Shown here piece after piece: positions 12,624 through 23,564 of a DNA stretch of 64,000 nt. The stretch comes from Colias croceus (lineage: Eukaryota; Arthropoda; Insecta; Lepidoptera; Pieridae). Numbering within the stretch: position 1 is the stretch's first letter; the number at the start of each line of letters is the position of its first letter. Both the position numbers and the translations under genes were made by a program. The notes below the pieces were generated by a model. The model saw nothing but the letters and a program-made list of their open reading frames with translations, made no database searches and had not been told where the DNA came from. The DNA lies in NCBI RefSeq assembly GCF_905220415.1, contig NC_059539.1:10974001-11038000 (forward strand), written 5' to 3'.

Positions 12624-15305
12624 ATGGCATCCCCTGAACTTTCATTTTACTATCAAAATGTGCGTGGGCTAAGGACCAAAACAAATATCTTTCTCCAAAA
12701 TCTTTTATGCTCTGATTACGATGTAATTTGCTTATGCGAAACTTGGCTCTTACCAGGCATATTTGATGCTGAGTTGTTTGATCACCGTTATAATGTTTAC
12801 CGATGTGATAGAAACTATAACCTGAGAGGAGATACGTTAGGTGGCGGTGTTTTAATTGCTTTAAAACGTGAATTATTAATTCGATCCTCAAATTGTATCG
12901 ATGTTACAGGTGCAGCTGCTGATATAATAGAGGTATCGTTTACGCTAGGAATTTCTTCCCACCCTAAAGTATACCGAATTTATTGCTGTTATTTTCCACA
13001 TTGCCGTTTGCAGTTTGATGTTATGACTGAGTTTTTAGAAACTATTTCTACTTCTTACACAAATAACCCAACCGATGAATATTTAATCCTCGGGGATTTT
13101 AACATTTCATCCGCTCTGTGGGGTGATCCTCATGAATACCCAAATATAATCAATGCTAATGATCAAGATGTTTTGATCAGAGCTATGCATTGTTTTTTAA
13201 ACTTTACAAATTTTAGTCAATACAACAGAATTCCTAACAAAAACAATAAGCAACTGGACCTCGTCATTGCAGGATTCGAATGCACTGTTCAGCACTGTAA
13301 AGAACCTCTTATCGTGGAAGATTTTCATCATCCTGCCTTAACTGTTAAAGTGGTTGTATTGAACATGAATTATCTTCGACCGATCCCGCGTTTTGTTCGC
13401 ATCTTTCGCGCTGCTAATTATGATGATATTAACCTAGAGCTTTCTCGCTGTGATTGGTCTAGTATGCTTAATTCGGAGAACATTGATATTGCTTTGAATA
13501 ATTTCTACGATTACTTATATGATATTATTGAAAAATATGTTCCAAAGCGACGAGTGACAGAGACAAAATATCCAACCTGGTTCTCTAAATCATTAATAAA
13601 AATAAACAAAGAAAAGTTAAAATTTCATAAAAAGTGGAAAATATACGGAAGGTTAAGTGACTACAATACTTTTAAAATTTTACGTGGGCGCGAAAAACAG
13701 ACTTTTCAGATTTGTTATAATCGGTATATCAGTAATGCTGAAACTAAATTGAGATTGAATAGTCAGTATTTTTGGTCGTTTGTTAAATCTAAAAAAGCTT
13801 GTCCCGAATTACCTGCCACAATGTTTCTGGATAGTAAATCCATAAGTAATGGTCGTGATATATGCAATTCCTTTAACCATTATTTTCAATCTGTTTACGA
13901 ACCAAACGATGGTAATTTCTCGTTCGTTTCTGGTCCTGTGGATGGTTTCACTGATGGTCACTGTTTAGGTTTAGGATCAGTTCAAGTTTGTGAGAAAAAA
14001 GTAGCTAGTTACCTAAAGAAGTTGGATATTAACAAAGGGTGTGGACCTGATGGAATTCCTCCCGTGTTTTATAAGTCCTGCTATCACAATCTGGCGTCGC
14101 CCATTTGTTATTTATTTCAGTTATCTCTAAATACAGGTACAATGCCAAAAATCTGGAAGCAGTCCCATGTCATCCCAATCCATAAATCCGGAAACAAACA
14201 TAATATCAAAAATTATCGACCTATTTCAAAATTAAATACCATTGCAAAGTTATTCGAGAAAATCGTCTATGATGCTATTTTTCCTCATATCCGACCTTTA
14301 ATTATAGAACAACAGCATGGCTTTATTGATCGGCGATCGACAGAGTCAAATCTGTGTGAGTTTCTTCATAATGTGGCTTGTGCTATGGACCGTGGTGGAC
14401 AGTTGGATGTGGTTTACACCGACTACTCTAAGGCGTTTGATAAGATCTCCCATCAGTTGTTAATTCACAAATTACGGGTAGCCGGTATACATGGTGATCT
14501 CTTACGGTGGCTGGAATCATACCTCAGAGAACGAAGCCAAGCTGTTAATATAAAAGGTCATTGCTCTTCTGACCTGATCTGTGCTATGAACTCCTTGCAC
14601 TTAAACGTGAATAAATGTAACGTCATATCATTTACTAGGAAAACTAAGCCTATATTATTTAATTACTCTCTGAACGGAACTTCGTTGACTAGGTTGACTG
14701 AAGTCAGAGATTTGGGTGTCTTTTTGGATTACAAATTAACTTTTGCTGCCCATATAAATTATATCACAGCCAAAGCATATCAAATGCTTGGTTTTGTTTT
14801 AAGAGTTGGTAGGGAATTTAAACAATGTTCAACTTTGATTCTTCTGTATAATTCGTTCGTTCGATCTATTTTGGAGTATGCATCTACAGCCTGGAATCCG
14901 CAATACAATATCTATATAAATAATATTGAACATGTCCAAAATAAATTTATCAAACATTTGAATTATAAAAGTGCTAATCAGAGAGGTCCCACTCCCGCGA
15001 TAATCCCTTTAATAAACCGTCGACATGAACGAGATCAGGTATACTTATACAAGATAATTAATAATGACGTAGATTCTTCCTTTCTTTTGAGCAATTTACT
15101 TTTACGATGTCCCCGTTTATGCTCTCGTGACAAAGCCCTATTTGCATTACCTAAATTTAAATCTAAATTTGCTAGAAATACATATTTATACCGTGTTTGT
15201 CATAATTATAATAATAATTTTAGTGACCTTGATTTATTTTACGAAAAATTCAAATCGTACAAAACCAAAGTTCGAAATAAATGCAATAGTAACTGTGATA
15301 TTTAA
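12624..15305 (+). pseudogene. LINE ORF2: endonuclease plus reverse transcriptase lacking its catalytic box
   Basis: The 893-codon frame begins with an APE-type endonuclease: N12 in YYQNVRGLRT, E39 in CLCETWL, D158 and N160 in LILGDFN, and a distal VEDFHHPAL box. Reverse-transcriptase motifs follow: GCGPDGIPP, WKQSHVIPIHKSG with NYRPISKLN, QQHGF, and VVYTDYSKAFDKISH (D600). After IKGHCSSDL (about residue 651) the sequence jumps to NSLHLNVNKCNVISF. The SGVPQG-type segment and the F/YADD box with the other catalytic aspartates, normally about 60 residues here, are missing while the frame stays open. The downstream connection and C-terminal region are intact. The enzyme should be unable to polymerise. 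ATG at 12624 fits the conserved N-terminus. Confidence 0.88.
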
Positions 15306-15842
15306 ATTGTATTCATGCTTGTTATTTCTATATTTATTTGTATCTTCAAGTAGAATGTTTGTGACTGAATGTGTATTTTTTTAAAGAACTTAAATTTTTA
15401 GTGGAAACTTTGCTGATATGTGTATAGTTTGTTATCTCTTATGTATAAGATATATTGTATTGTTTTTTTCCCAAATATAAATAAATAAATAAATAAAAAT
15501 TAACCTTCACACGCTATTTCAATGTATCACTATCTTAACCCTAACTCAAACATTTATTTATTCAATTAGACTTCTTCTAGAAGCACTTTTGAATCGTCGT
15601 TACACATTTTTATCATTTACCACCGATCCGGAAAGCAGTATATAGATACTTCGTTTTTTGCCGGTAAGAAACTCCGTAATTGCTCTTTTAAAATCATGTT
15701 AATATACAATTTAATTTTACATAATATGTAACTACATATAATATATTATCATAATATATTATCATAATATGCCAAAGAACTGTCCTGAATCGCTCCATGA
15801 AATTTCATCTCCCATATTCTTCTTAATAACACTATTACATAC

Positions 15843-15997
15843 CTGTCCGTTTCTCAGGATCCCTAAAGAGGATATCTTCTAAGGGCGTGGGGGGAGACCT
15901 CCCCTTACTGTTCACGGCTACAGCTGTCAGTCGGAACCGTACATCCCACTCCAGGCCCCGGACTGTCCATATGGGCTCTTCTGATGTTAGGTTTATC
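15843..15997 (-). CDS. Sidestep-like exon G: end of the FN3 domain
   Basis: A 155-nt exon between TGTCTCAAG and GTATGT. One base completes an Arg codon from exon F, then follow 51 codons and one base. It encodes INLTSEEPIWTVRGLEWDVR, FRLTAVAVNSKGRSPPTPLE and DILFRDPEKRT. The middle part is the F-G region of a fibronectin III fold with the usual A-x-N-xxG-x-S pattern. DPEKRT is the juxtamembrane stretch that in Sidestep proteins precedes the transmembrane helix. The donor is clear, so the gene continues, but no helix-coding exon is recognised in the remaining 15.8 kb. Confidence 0.9.
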
Positions 15998-16045
15998 CTT
16001 GAGACAAAATTTAGTTATGGTAATTAAATTTGAATTATGATTTAA

Positions 16046-16278
16046 CTAGCTTTCCAACCGCGGCTTCGCCCGCGTTTTAAAGAAAAACCCGCATAGTTCC
16101 CGTTCCCGTGGGATTTCCGGGATAAAACCTATACTATGTGTTAATCCAAGTTACCCTCTATACGTGTTCTAAATTTCATTGTAATTGGTTCAATAGAATT
16201 TGCGTGAAATAGTAACAAACATACACATACACATCCATACTCACAAACTTTCGCTTTTTTTATATTAGTAGGATAGGA
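16046..16278 (-). mobile_element. Helitron-like element, family A
   Basis: Read on the minus strand it starts TCCTATCCTACTAATAT and ends in a GC-rich hairpin and AAAGCTAGT. The 5' TC, the hairpin near the 3' end and the terminal CTAG next to T are Helitron marks. It carries no Rep/helicase and is non-autonomous. Confidence 0.75.
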
Positions 16279-16929
16279 TGCAATAGTTTAGACGTGCCTA
16301 AAAGATCGGGTAGTCTACATTTCAGCAGTGAATGATTAAATAAATAACGAAAGTACCTACAAATAAATGATTTCCTAAAATTAAAAAATTATATTTGTCT
16401 ACGTTTGTTGTATATTATTAATTGTGAAAATATACGAAGAAAACATAATTATTTCTGTATGACAGTTTATTTGAAAGACCCTGCAAGATATAAAAAATAG
16501 ACCCCTAAAATAAAATGATCGTGTAAAAAATCTAAAATTACGAAGTTATGACACATAAAACTGTAACAAATCGTTTATAATGTTTCCCAAGAAGAATTAC
16601 TGCTAATTACAGGCTTTAATTAAAACGTTGAATAAAGATGTCCCGGTATATTAGATATTCCGTTAGTCAGAGGCATTTTGAAATAATTAGTTTATAATGA
16701 CGATGTCGCAGGAACCTACTGTTACCTGGAAGTTTCTAAAATTAATTCATATTTTATTAAAATAATATTGAAATTATATTGCGTAATTTTCACTCGTCTG
16801 AAAATTATAATATTTATGTTGTATTTTTATTATTTCTTTTTATTGCTTCACTTGTTCATTGATGGACAAAGTTAAATAAATTGTCTTGAGCTAATAAAAA
16901 TGTGTGCGTGTACTAGTGTACACACGTAA

Positions 16930-17114
16930 GAAGTGAAACTTCTTTATGACCTTATTTTTCAAAAAATAAATTACTATATGCAACTTTATAGAAATACGTC
17001 GAATCACGCGTGGTAAGGATAAGAAAAAGATGACGCGTAACGAAAAAATGTCACGCGTAGCAAAAAAATGTTACACTAAATTTTTTTATAACCCTGATTA
17101 AGAAGTTTCACTTC
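16930..17114. mobile_element. MITE with 15-bp perfect inverted repeats
   Basis: Ends are GAAGTGAAACTTCTT (16930-16944) and AAGAAGTTTCACTTC (17100-17114). The inside includes two diverged tandem units, GACGCGTAACGAAAAAATGT and CACGCGTAGCAAAAAAATGT. No coding capacity. Confidence 0.7.
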
Positions 17115-17204
17115 AAAAAAAAATATTACTTTCTGTTATTTTTTATCATAACTTAAAATAAATGTATTTTATTTGTTCAAATCTCAAATATCGACACCCG
17201 TTTG

Positions 17205-17275
17205 ACAGTTGATTAATGACTCTGACATCGAAACCGGAGGGTGTGGGTTCGATCCTTCGTCTAGGAAAAAACAGT
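17205..17275 (+). repeat. Possible SINE fragment with pol III B box
   Basis: GAGGGTGTGGGTTCGATCCTT contains GGTTCGATCC, a tRNA B-box consensus. No convincing A box lies at the right distance upstream, so it is a decayed tRNA-derived SINE or a chance match. Confidence 0.35.
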
Positions 17276-19543
17276 GTTGAAAATATATTTTTCTTCCCTA
17301 TACATATTATAATATATAATGAGTATGATAAATATGTGTTTAGTTTTCATATTGCAATTGTAATTGAGCCAACAAAATGAACAATATCACTTATCTTTCT
17401 TCAAACAAAGTCCTTCGTAGCGACTGTTTGTATTTAAACGATAAACTCAAAAACAACTTACCGATTTTAATTATATCTTCACTAATGAATTTCGTAGAAG
17501 AATTTAGTATATTATAATATGTTATGTTTTATTCACTGCAGACGAAACCGCAGTAAACTATAAGTAGGTAACAACTGCAACGTCCTATATATTTAACTAT
17601 GAAGAACAATCTTATTAATTCAATATAAACACATTAATTAATTCACATTACAAGTAAATCAGCGTTTCAATATTTAATGAAACCACGGAAACTTTTCCTT
17701 CCAAGACGTCTTTTTCGGTGCGGTGGAATATTATTATTAATGAGATTCAGCCTGTCTCTTTAGTATACTTCTGGGTATTGTTCTAAAACATTGTAAAGAG
17801 CCTTTTTAAAACATTAAACAAAAAATAAACTTACATTAATTCACCGCCAATTACACTATATAAATACCTAATTAAAAAATCACATTGTAGAAATTAACTA
17901 ATCGAATGTCTTCTGTTTTTAAACGAGCGCGTTCGATTTTTGTTTTTTTTTCTTACAACTTGCCAGTACCAAAAATAAATTATTCATGTAAAAACTTTTT
18001 CGTAGGCGGCCAAGGAGTTCGTATATGTTTTAATTTTATTCCGTCAGAATCCATTTTGCAGAATACGCTTGCAAATAAACATAAAGTATCTGATGACTAT
18101 CGTTTATTGCTGCAAATGTTATTACGTATAACATTTCTCCTCAATAGGCAATTTCACTCCATTACTGTTTTTATGATCGCAATAGAGACATATTCCCGTC
18201 TCCACTCTGTAATGTATGTGTTTCAATTTATAGTAGTTTTTGTAAAGGTAAATGTGTTTTAGGATGTTATAACAATTTGCGGTGAGTAGATATTTTCTTA
18301 TTATTTATGACATTTACATAACACGCAAATTACGATTTTTGTGTTTGACATATAATATTAATATTTTTTATACTAGCAATAATTTATATACTTACATAGT
18401 ATACCTATGTATAATTATTAGTTGATGTTTTGTTAGAATATGACCATTTAAAACTGTAAGTAGTATTCATAATATTATGTTGCTTTTAAATAATCTATTT
18501 GTATAATTAACTTAATTGTTAATAACGTTAATACAGAGAAATTTCAAATAAAAAAAATCTACATTATTATAACCTCTACATTAATTTATTTAATTTTTTT
18601 AACAAAAAATAAAAACAAACATTTGCTCACATAGGACGAAAGATCTTATAAGATACAAAGGGTGTCCAAATATACAGACATACAATATGTAGTCTTGTTA
18701 ACTGCGATTGTCCGAACCCCTCACCATTGTTCCCTTCCCTAACACCCTGTAGCTAAACCCTTTTTTGGGTCATTACCTTTAACGAATTATTTTTTATATT
18801 GTACGTCGCAGTACGTTTACATTGACATAGATTGAAATGTGTGCTATTTTGGGTTTTTATGCGTCTGTGTAATGGCCATTTCGCAGTTCCTTGCGAAACT
18901 ATACTGACAAGGACGCAACTATTTCATCTATCTATGTGCTAGAGTGAGACATATCATATGCGAAATCCTGCCATAGTACTGACAGATTTTTCGATGTTTC
19001 GCTGCCGCACGCGAACGCGTCGGTGTACTAAAGGCGTTAGGTTACTATTTTTATATACAAATGTTCATAATGTCACGCGGCGATTGTCAAAAAATTTACA
19101 CACGAGTTAAAGACTCGGTTGTAAAAAATCTAATTTGCTTTTTTGGTAAAGTTAATTAAATTTGGTTTATCTGTTTTACTCTACATATGGTGCAGCAGTA
19201 TGTTTTTTTACATGATTGTGAAATGTATATTTAATTTGGGTTTTGTATTTTAAGTCTAAATTAGCAAAAGATAAAAAAAGTCCAAAATAAATACGACAAA
19301 AAGCAGATATTTCCACGAATTTTAAAGGGAAATGTTTCCGAATTTCCTATAATATTGTTTCACATTCCGCATTCTGCTGACTCCTCCATGTTATTACATT
19401 ATGCTGGGTTTAATGTATAATGAACGTACGTTGTTCAGCGCTTAATGAGTGTGCCGTGTTTACAGCTCATATCACTTTCTGATATATATTTGGTGACGAA
19501 CTATATATCTAGTTCGTGAAGTTCGATAATGTGTGGAACAAAA

Positions 19544-19710
19544 ACGATGTGTAGCACTGGGGGACTGCCGCGGTAAAGCTATTGCATGCTATGCCTTCAA
19601 GCCACACCTCCGCCCGTCGGAGTGGGGAGCGTGAGGTTTTTGCGTTACGGAATTTCTCGTTTCGGTCCCCGCGCTCAAGGCCCGCGACAGAAGCTAGGCA
19701 ATAGCTTAAA
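19544..19710 (+). repeat. Dispersed repeat R, copy 1
   Basis: About 165 bp, GC-rich, closely matching 45868-46030. It contains GGGGACTGCCGCGGTAAAGC and CCACACCTCCGCCCGTCGG. An AGCTATTGCATGCT near its start is partly inverted as the AGGCAATAGCTT end, so the ends could pair. Class unknown (MITE or SINE). Confidence 0.65.
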
Positions 19711-19854
19711 ATTTAGTAAAGTCTTTTCAAAAGACTTGCGCTATTTTTAAATGCGTGAACGTAAACTCAAAAAAGTGTAATGGTATGCTTGATATTGTTG
19801 ATATTATATTATATTCTTTATCTTATCTGGATAGAAAACTTATCCATACTATTA

Positions 19855-20069
19855 TCTATACTAATATTATAAAGCTGAAGAGTTTGTTTGTTTGTATGTT
19901 TGTTTGTTTGTTTGTTTGAACGCGCTAATCTCGGGAACTACTGGTCCGATTTGAAAAATTCTTTCGGTGTTAGATAGCCCATTTATCGAGGAAGGTTATA
20001 GGCTATATTTCATCACGCTACGGGCAACAGGAGTGGAGCCACGGGGGTGAAACCGCGCGGAGCAGCTAG
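19855..20069 (+). mobile_element. Helitron-like element, family B
   Basis: Starts TCTATACTAATATTATAAAG after an A and ends CCGCGCGGAGCAGCTAG before T. It contains a TTTG microsatellite and the block GGGAACTACTGGTCCGATTT shared with 30772-30959 and 58190-58379. A CGCGG-type hairpin precedes CTAG. Confidence 0.8.
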
Positions 20070-20302
20070 TAATATTATAAATGCGAAAGTAACTCTGTCT
20101 GTCTGTCTGTTACTTAATCACGCCTTAACTACTGAACCAATTTGCATGAAATTTGTTATAGAGATATTTTTATACCCGAGAAAGGACATAGGACTTTTTA
20201 CCCCGGGACATAGGATAGATTTTATCACGGAAATCCCAAGTGTACGGGAACTATGCGGGTTTTTCTTTGACTGGGCGGGCGAAGCCGCGGGCGGAAAGCT
20301 AG
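20070..20302 (+). mobile_element. Helitron-like element, family A, abutting the previous one
   Basis: Begins TAATATTATAAATGCGAAAG directly after the CTAG of the family B element, so it lacks its own 5' TC. It contains a CTGTCTGTCTGTCTG run and ends GCGGGCGGAAAGCTAG. Confidence 0.78.
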
Positions 20303-20453
20303 TATTGAATAAAATGAAACATCCTAATTTCTTTGGCATTTTTGTTGTTGTTGATACTTGATACTAAACCTAACCTAAGAATTAAGAGCTAAATAATTTT
20401 ATTACTATCCTATAATGCTACACGAGTATTGGATGTAATTTCCCAAAAATTTT

Positions 20454-20605
20454 AAAGTGAAACTTTTATCACATCGTCTCAAACTTTTTGGTCTGTGTAG
20501 CGCATGTCGCGTGACGCACGATACGTACGATCTTCGTACGATAATTATCGTTCAAAAATATACGATAATTTTTAGTTAAATGTCTATAGTGTGAAGTTTC
20601 ACTTT
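20454..20605. mobile_element. MITE with 12-bp inverted repeats, related ends to 16930
   Basis: Ends AAAGTGAAACTT (20454-20465) and AAGTTTCACTTT (20594-20605) are exact complements and share their core with the 16930-17114 MITE. The inside is a low-complexity run of TACGAT and CGATAAT motifs. Confidence 0.6.
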
Positions 20606-22043
20606 TACCGTGGTTTCATAAAACCACACAACATTTTTTTCTTTATTTTCCCATGTATCTTAATATAATATAGCCACTGAAAATCCACATAAAAGAAAAT
20701 TTCTCACTTTATAGGATTTTCTAACCATTTCGAAGATTACCAAACGTGCGTTAGTAATCTGTTTACTGTTAAATCGCATTTGTTATGCTCAAACTAGTAT
20801 AAAAATAGGCTTTGGTGAAAATTTGTTTACGTATGAAGGCTCAAATCCCCGTTCTATGTGAAGATCAGCATCAAAGATTTTGATAATAGAGTCTTTTTCT
20901 TTACAGCTATTGTTCCAGCGACTTAAATTCTATTGTTTTTATGTAGTACAAGCTTAAGTCTGCTGCTTTATAGAATGTAAAATCGTGACTCTACATTTAT
21001 ATTAAATTCTATCCAGATCTGATGAACTATTTTTGCTTGATTGACTTATGTTTCATACATATACACATTGCACATGTCGTTTATTTATTTTTTTAATTTT
21101 ATATTTTCAGATGTTCAAGTTTGTTGTTGGAGATGAAAATATTTGCACAATTTCGTTTAATTTCTTATGAGATATAAGTACCTAATAAAAATTCATGTCA
21201 ATTACAAAAAAAGAAAAACGGGTTGAGAAAGCAAAAACATCGCCGTGACAAAGAGCAACAGCATGCGGAACCAAAAAATGCGCGATATTAAAAACTCCCC
21301 CAGCTCTTGACAAACACTGCTTATTAGTCAAATCTTGTTTTAGAGTTCCGTAGTTCAAAGGCCCTTACAGCTTTTTAGTCCATATAGCTTTTGTGATGTC
21401 ATTTGAGCTTTTATGAATATCAGATTCATTATAATCTAAATACATAATATCTTCAACCACTACCAATTAATTCTCCAATTTTTAATTCACTAGGAAAACT
21501 TTATTGTTCACTAAAGTTCTATTCTACTCTCATTCCTCATAAAATTTTCTACGGAACCCTGTGCTATAGTTCCGAAACACTCTTATTAGATTTTATTGCG
21601 CACAAGAAGTATGATTAGAGTCTTCATTAGCTTACTTTGAGCTCACTTAATTAAGTGGACGTAATGTCTATTTAACGCTGCTGTTATTAATATTTTATAT
21701 TTAAAGCGAGGCATTTTTAATTATTGTCTTTTCTTTTCATCGAACACGATGTTTTGAAGTTTTTTTTGGAGAGTGGAACATAAACGTATGGGAATGATAG
21801 TCATAGGGCATAAGTCCAAAGTTTCGCTTCGATAATTCGATTGTTTCCAATGTCTAGTTTTTTTTTCTATTTAAAATAATCTAATTAAGTATTCTTTATA
21901 CACATAAGGGAGGTTCTTAATTCGACTGCATTTTTGACAACAAACGTGTGGAACAATGGATAAACAAAAACGAATTTTCAAATTCGTAAGTTCATCAGGA
22001 ATTTTCATCGCTACATACATTTAAGTAGCGTCTAATAGCTTAC

Positions 22044-22185
22044 CGAGGTTTCCTATCATCCCCAGAATAGACTTCCAATAGGAAATGCTGCGGCAGGCCA
22101 CCGTCGAAGCCAGCGACGCAGGACACCTCCACTGAGTCGGAGGTCTGATTCCATAATGAGCAGTTGCGGAGCGCGTGTGGCTTAC
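22044..22185 (-). CDS. Sidestep-like exon F: start of the FN3 domain
   Basis: A 142-nt exon after TTTGTTAG and before GTAAGC. Two bases complete the Gly codon from exon E, followed by 46 codons and two bases. The peptide starts GKPHALRNCSLWNQTSDSVE and continues VSCVAGFDGGLPQHFLLEVY. The G-K-P linker, the paired cysteines NCS and VSC, and GFDGGLPQxFxLEVY are the beginning of the single fibronectin III domain of Sidestep proteins. Sequons are NCS and NQT. The exon itself begins GTAAG after the acceptor AG, so a cryptic donor overlaps the exon start. The phase continuity favours the border given here. Confidence 0.92.
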
Positions 22186-22576
22186 CTAACAAACAAAAAT
22201 GAAGGTATTTTTTTAAACATTTTTACAGAACTTATAATTACATTTTTATAATTACATTTCACATAAAAAATAATAATTTATTAGCTTAATTCAGATACCA
22301 AGATAAGATACATTGTCAGCCATTACGAGGGTGCTAAAAGTATTATCATCATGATTGTGTGAACTTTTAGATCCAGTATCAGTCATCAATGTTAGCACAA
22401 TAATTTTCCATCCTCGTAGGTGGTCATTTTAAAGCTTTGCTTAGGTTTAAAAGAAGTACTTAGTTTGTTTTACAAGACGTTAGTGATTATTATTGATGAC
22501 CCATTACTTTAGTAGACCTCTGTTTATTCTTGATTCATGCTAAAATATTTCTAGAATATTTAATAATATAACTTAC
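22186..22576 (-). other. Intron between exons E and F (391 nt)
   Basis: Plain AT-rich intron with clean GTAAGT and TTAG borders. Nothing else seen in it. Confidence 0.85.
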
Positions 22577-22680
22577 CAGCTGCCACCATTTGGAAGACGC
22601 ACGGCGTGATCTGACTGCCTACTTCATTAGACGCTGAACACGATAATGTGCCGTAGTCCAAATCTGCTACCGGCGTGTAT
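22577..22680 (-). CDS. Sidestep-like exon E: end of the last Ig domain
   Basis: A 104-nt exon between TTTTTTAG and GTAAGT. One base completes a Lys codon from exon D, then follow 34 codons and one base. It encodes YTPVADLDYGTLSCSASNEV and GSQITPCVFQMVAA. The DYGTLSC segment is the F-strand with the disulfide cysteine. TPCVFQ is the family-specific cysteine end that leads into the AGKP linker before the fibronectin domain. It fits exon D (685-nt intron) and exon F (391-nt intron) in phase. Confidence 0.92.
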
Positions 22681-23365
22681 CTAAAAAAATATTTACAACT
22701 GAACTTATAAAAATTCAAAGAAGTATAAATAAATATATTAAGAAGTTGATTATTGTAAAAGATTATTTTTATAAAATAGGATTTGATTACTTAAAATACA
22801 AAAATACTTATGATGTACGTATTTCATATCAATTCAGGTTCGTCTCAATTAGTAATCCTTAGCCGTAACACGGCTCAAAAAGCTTAAGGTGCGGTCAACA
22901 TAAGCACGTGGACTGTTTATACATTTTAGTCATCTGCATACTTCAGAGGGAAGATAAACGGAGACCAACTTGTAGGCTGTTATTGGCCAAATTCATTCGG
23001 ACACCGATTGAAATTGATTTATTTTATTGGCTCTTTTTGGAAAGAGTAGCGTCAAATCATCAGTGTTCATGCGTTATTCGACAGATGTCTTGACTTTGAC
23101 CTTACCTTTTTTGGCGCACGTCGCTTCACATAATGCTTCAAATTATATAGATACACAGTCGTTTGTTCTTTAAAATATATTTTTTAATTTATGTTTCTCG
23201 TTTCCTTATTTCGAAATATGCTGTGAAATAAATATTTCATAGCACAATCCGACTAGATTTAATGTGCTGTAAAACAAGTATTCCCCTACTTATATCTACT
23301 AGTATTTCACAGGAGACCTCAACTGATATCTAATTTGGACCAGTATTTACTTCAGCAGCTCTTAC
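22681..23365 (-). other. Intron between exons D and E (685 nt)
   Basis: AT-rich with clean GTAAGA and TTTTTTAG borders. No repeat or second exon recognised. The 61-codon plus frame inside has no family signal. Confidence 0.85.
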
Positions 23366-23564
23366 TTCAAACTAGACGCACTGCCATTCGACGTATACCG
23401 ATCAGCAGGTACGTCGAGGGTCTCTCCGGAGTTGTTGAACTTCCACTTGAAGACCGCGGCTGGTGGGTCTGCGTCCACCTCGCACACGATCACCACGGAC
23501 TCCCCCCGCGCTGCACCCACCACGGATACCCCCGTGGTACTACCACTGCGACAGGAGGGGGCAT
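23366..23564 (-). CDS. Sidestep-like exon D: first part of the last Ig domain
   Basis: A 199-nt exon after TGTTTCAG and before GTAAGA. It completes a Tyr codon from exon C, carries 65 codons and ends in phase 2. The peptide opens YAPSCRSGS, the interdomain cysteine motif of the family (APxC), then VVIVCEVDADPPA (B-strand Cys), VFKWKFNNSGETLD (C-strand Trp) and PADRYTSNGSASSL. Sequons NNS and NGS are present. The exon is strikingly GC-rich in an AT-rich intron setting. Plus-strand open frames across it (for example 23335-23568) are shadows of this coding strand. Confidence 0.92.

Larger units (their letters stand above)
11941..15496 (+). mobile_element. 5'-truncated LINE (CR1/Jockey-like) with (AAAT)n tail
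   Basis: It contains the C-terminal part of an ORF1, a 275-bp linker, a long ORF2 and a 3' end of AAAT/AAATA repeats at about 15475-15496. Flanking copies AAATTAACTTT (11930-11940) and AAATTAACCTT (15497-15507) are a likely 11-bp target duplication with one difference. The 5' end is cut inside ORF1, as usual for incomplete target-primed reverse transcription. It lies antisense to the host receptor gene inside its intron. Clade assignment rests on ORF order and the simple-repeat tail. Confidence 0.85.
1..15842 (-). other. Long intron after exon G (partial), repeat-rich
   Basis: From the exon G donor to the window edge I find no further exon. Mobile DNA in it: a MITE remnant at 61-166, a tRNA-like insert at 3597-3746, the big palindrome at 3915-6119, a LINE or SINE tail near 7160-7441, a hairpin at 8246-8303, and a LINE at 11941-15496. 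The stretches 167-3596, 6120-7159, 7442-8245, 8304-11929 and 15508-15842 are AT-rich and show no coding, RNA or repeat signature that I can support. Short open frames such as 3285-3485, 9296-9514 and 11239-11439 lack splice context or family motifs. Confidence 0.6.
15998..22043 (-). other. Intron between exons F and G
   Basis: About 6.0 kb. It holds Helitron-like elements at 16046-16278, 19855-20069 and 20070-20302, two GAAGTGAAACTT-type MITEs (16930-17114, 20454-20605), a SINE-like B-box fragment near 17205-17275, and a repeat at 19544-19710. The remaining stretches 16279-16929, 17276-19543 and 20606-22043 show no feature I can support. The 118-codon plus frame at 17906-18262 has no recognisable domain. 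Confidence 0.6.

Noticed and set aside
12589..12891. 100-codon minus-strand frame at the LINE ORF2 start
   Set aside because: It is the antisense shadow of the endonuclease-coding region.
17906..18262. 118-codon plus-strand frame
   Set aside because: No domain, AT-driven composition, no splice or promoter context.
20047..20361. 104-codon plus frame and its 73-codon antisense partner
   Set aside because: Both lie in a Helitron-like element; similar frames recur in other copies (26592, 28386, 33109, 63158).
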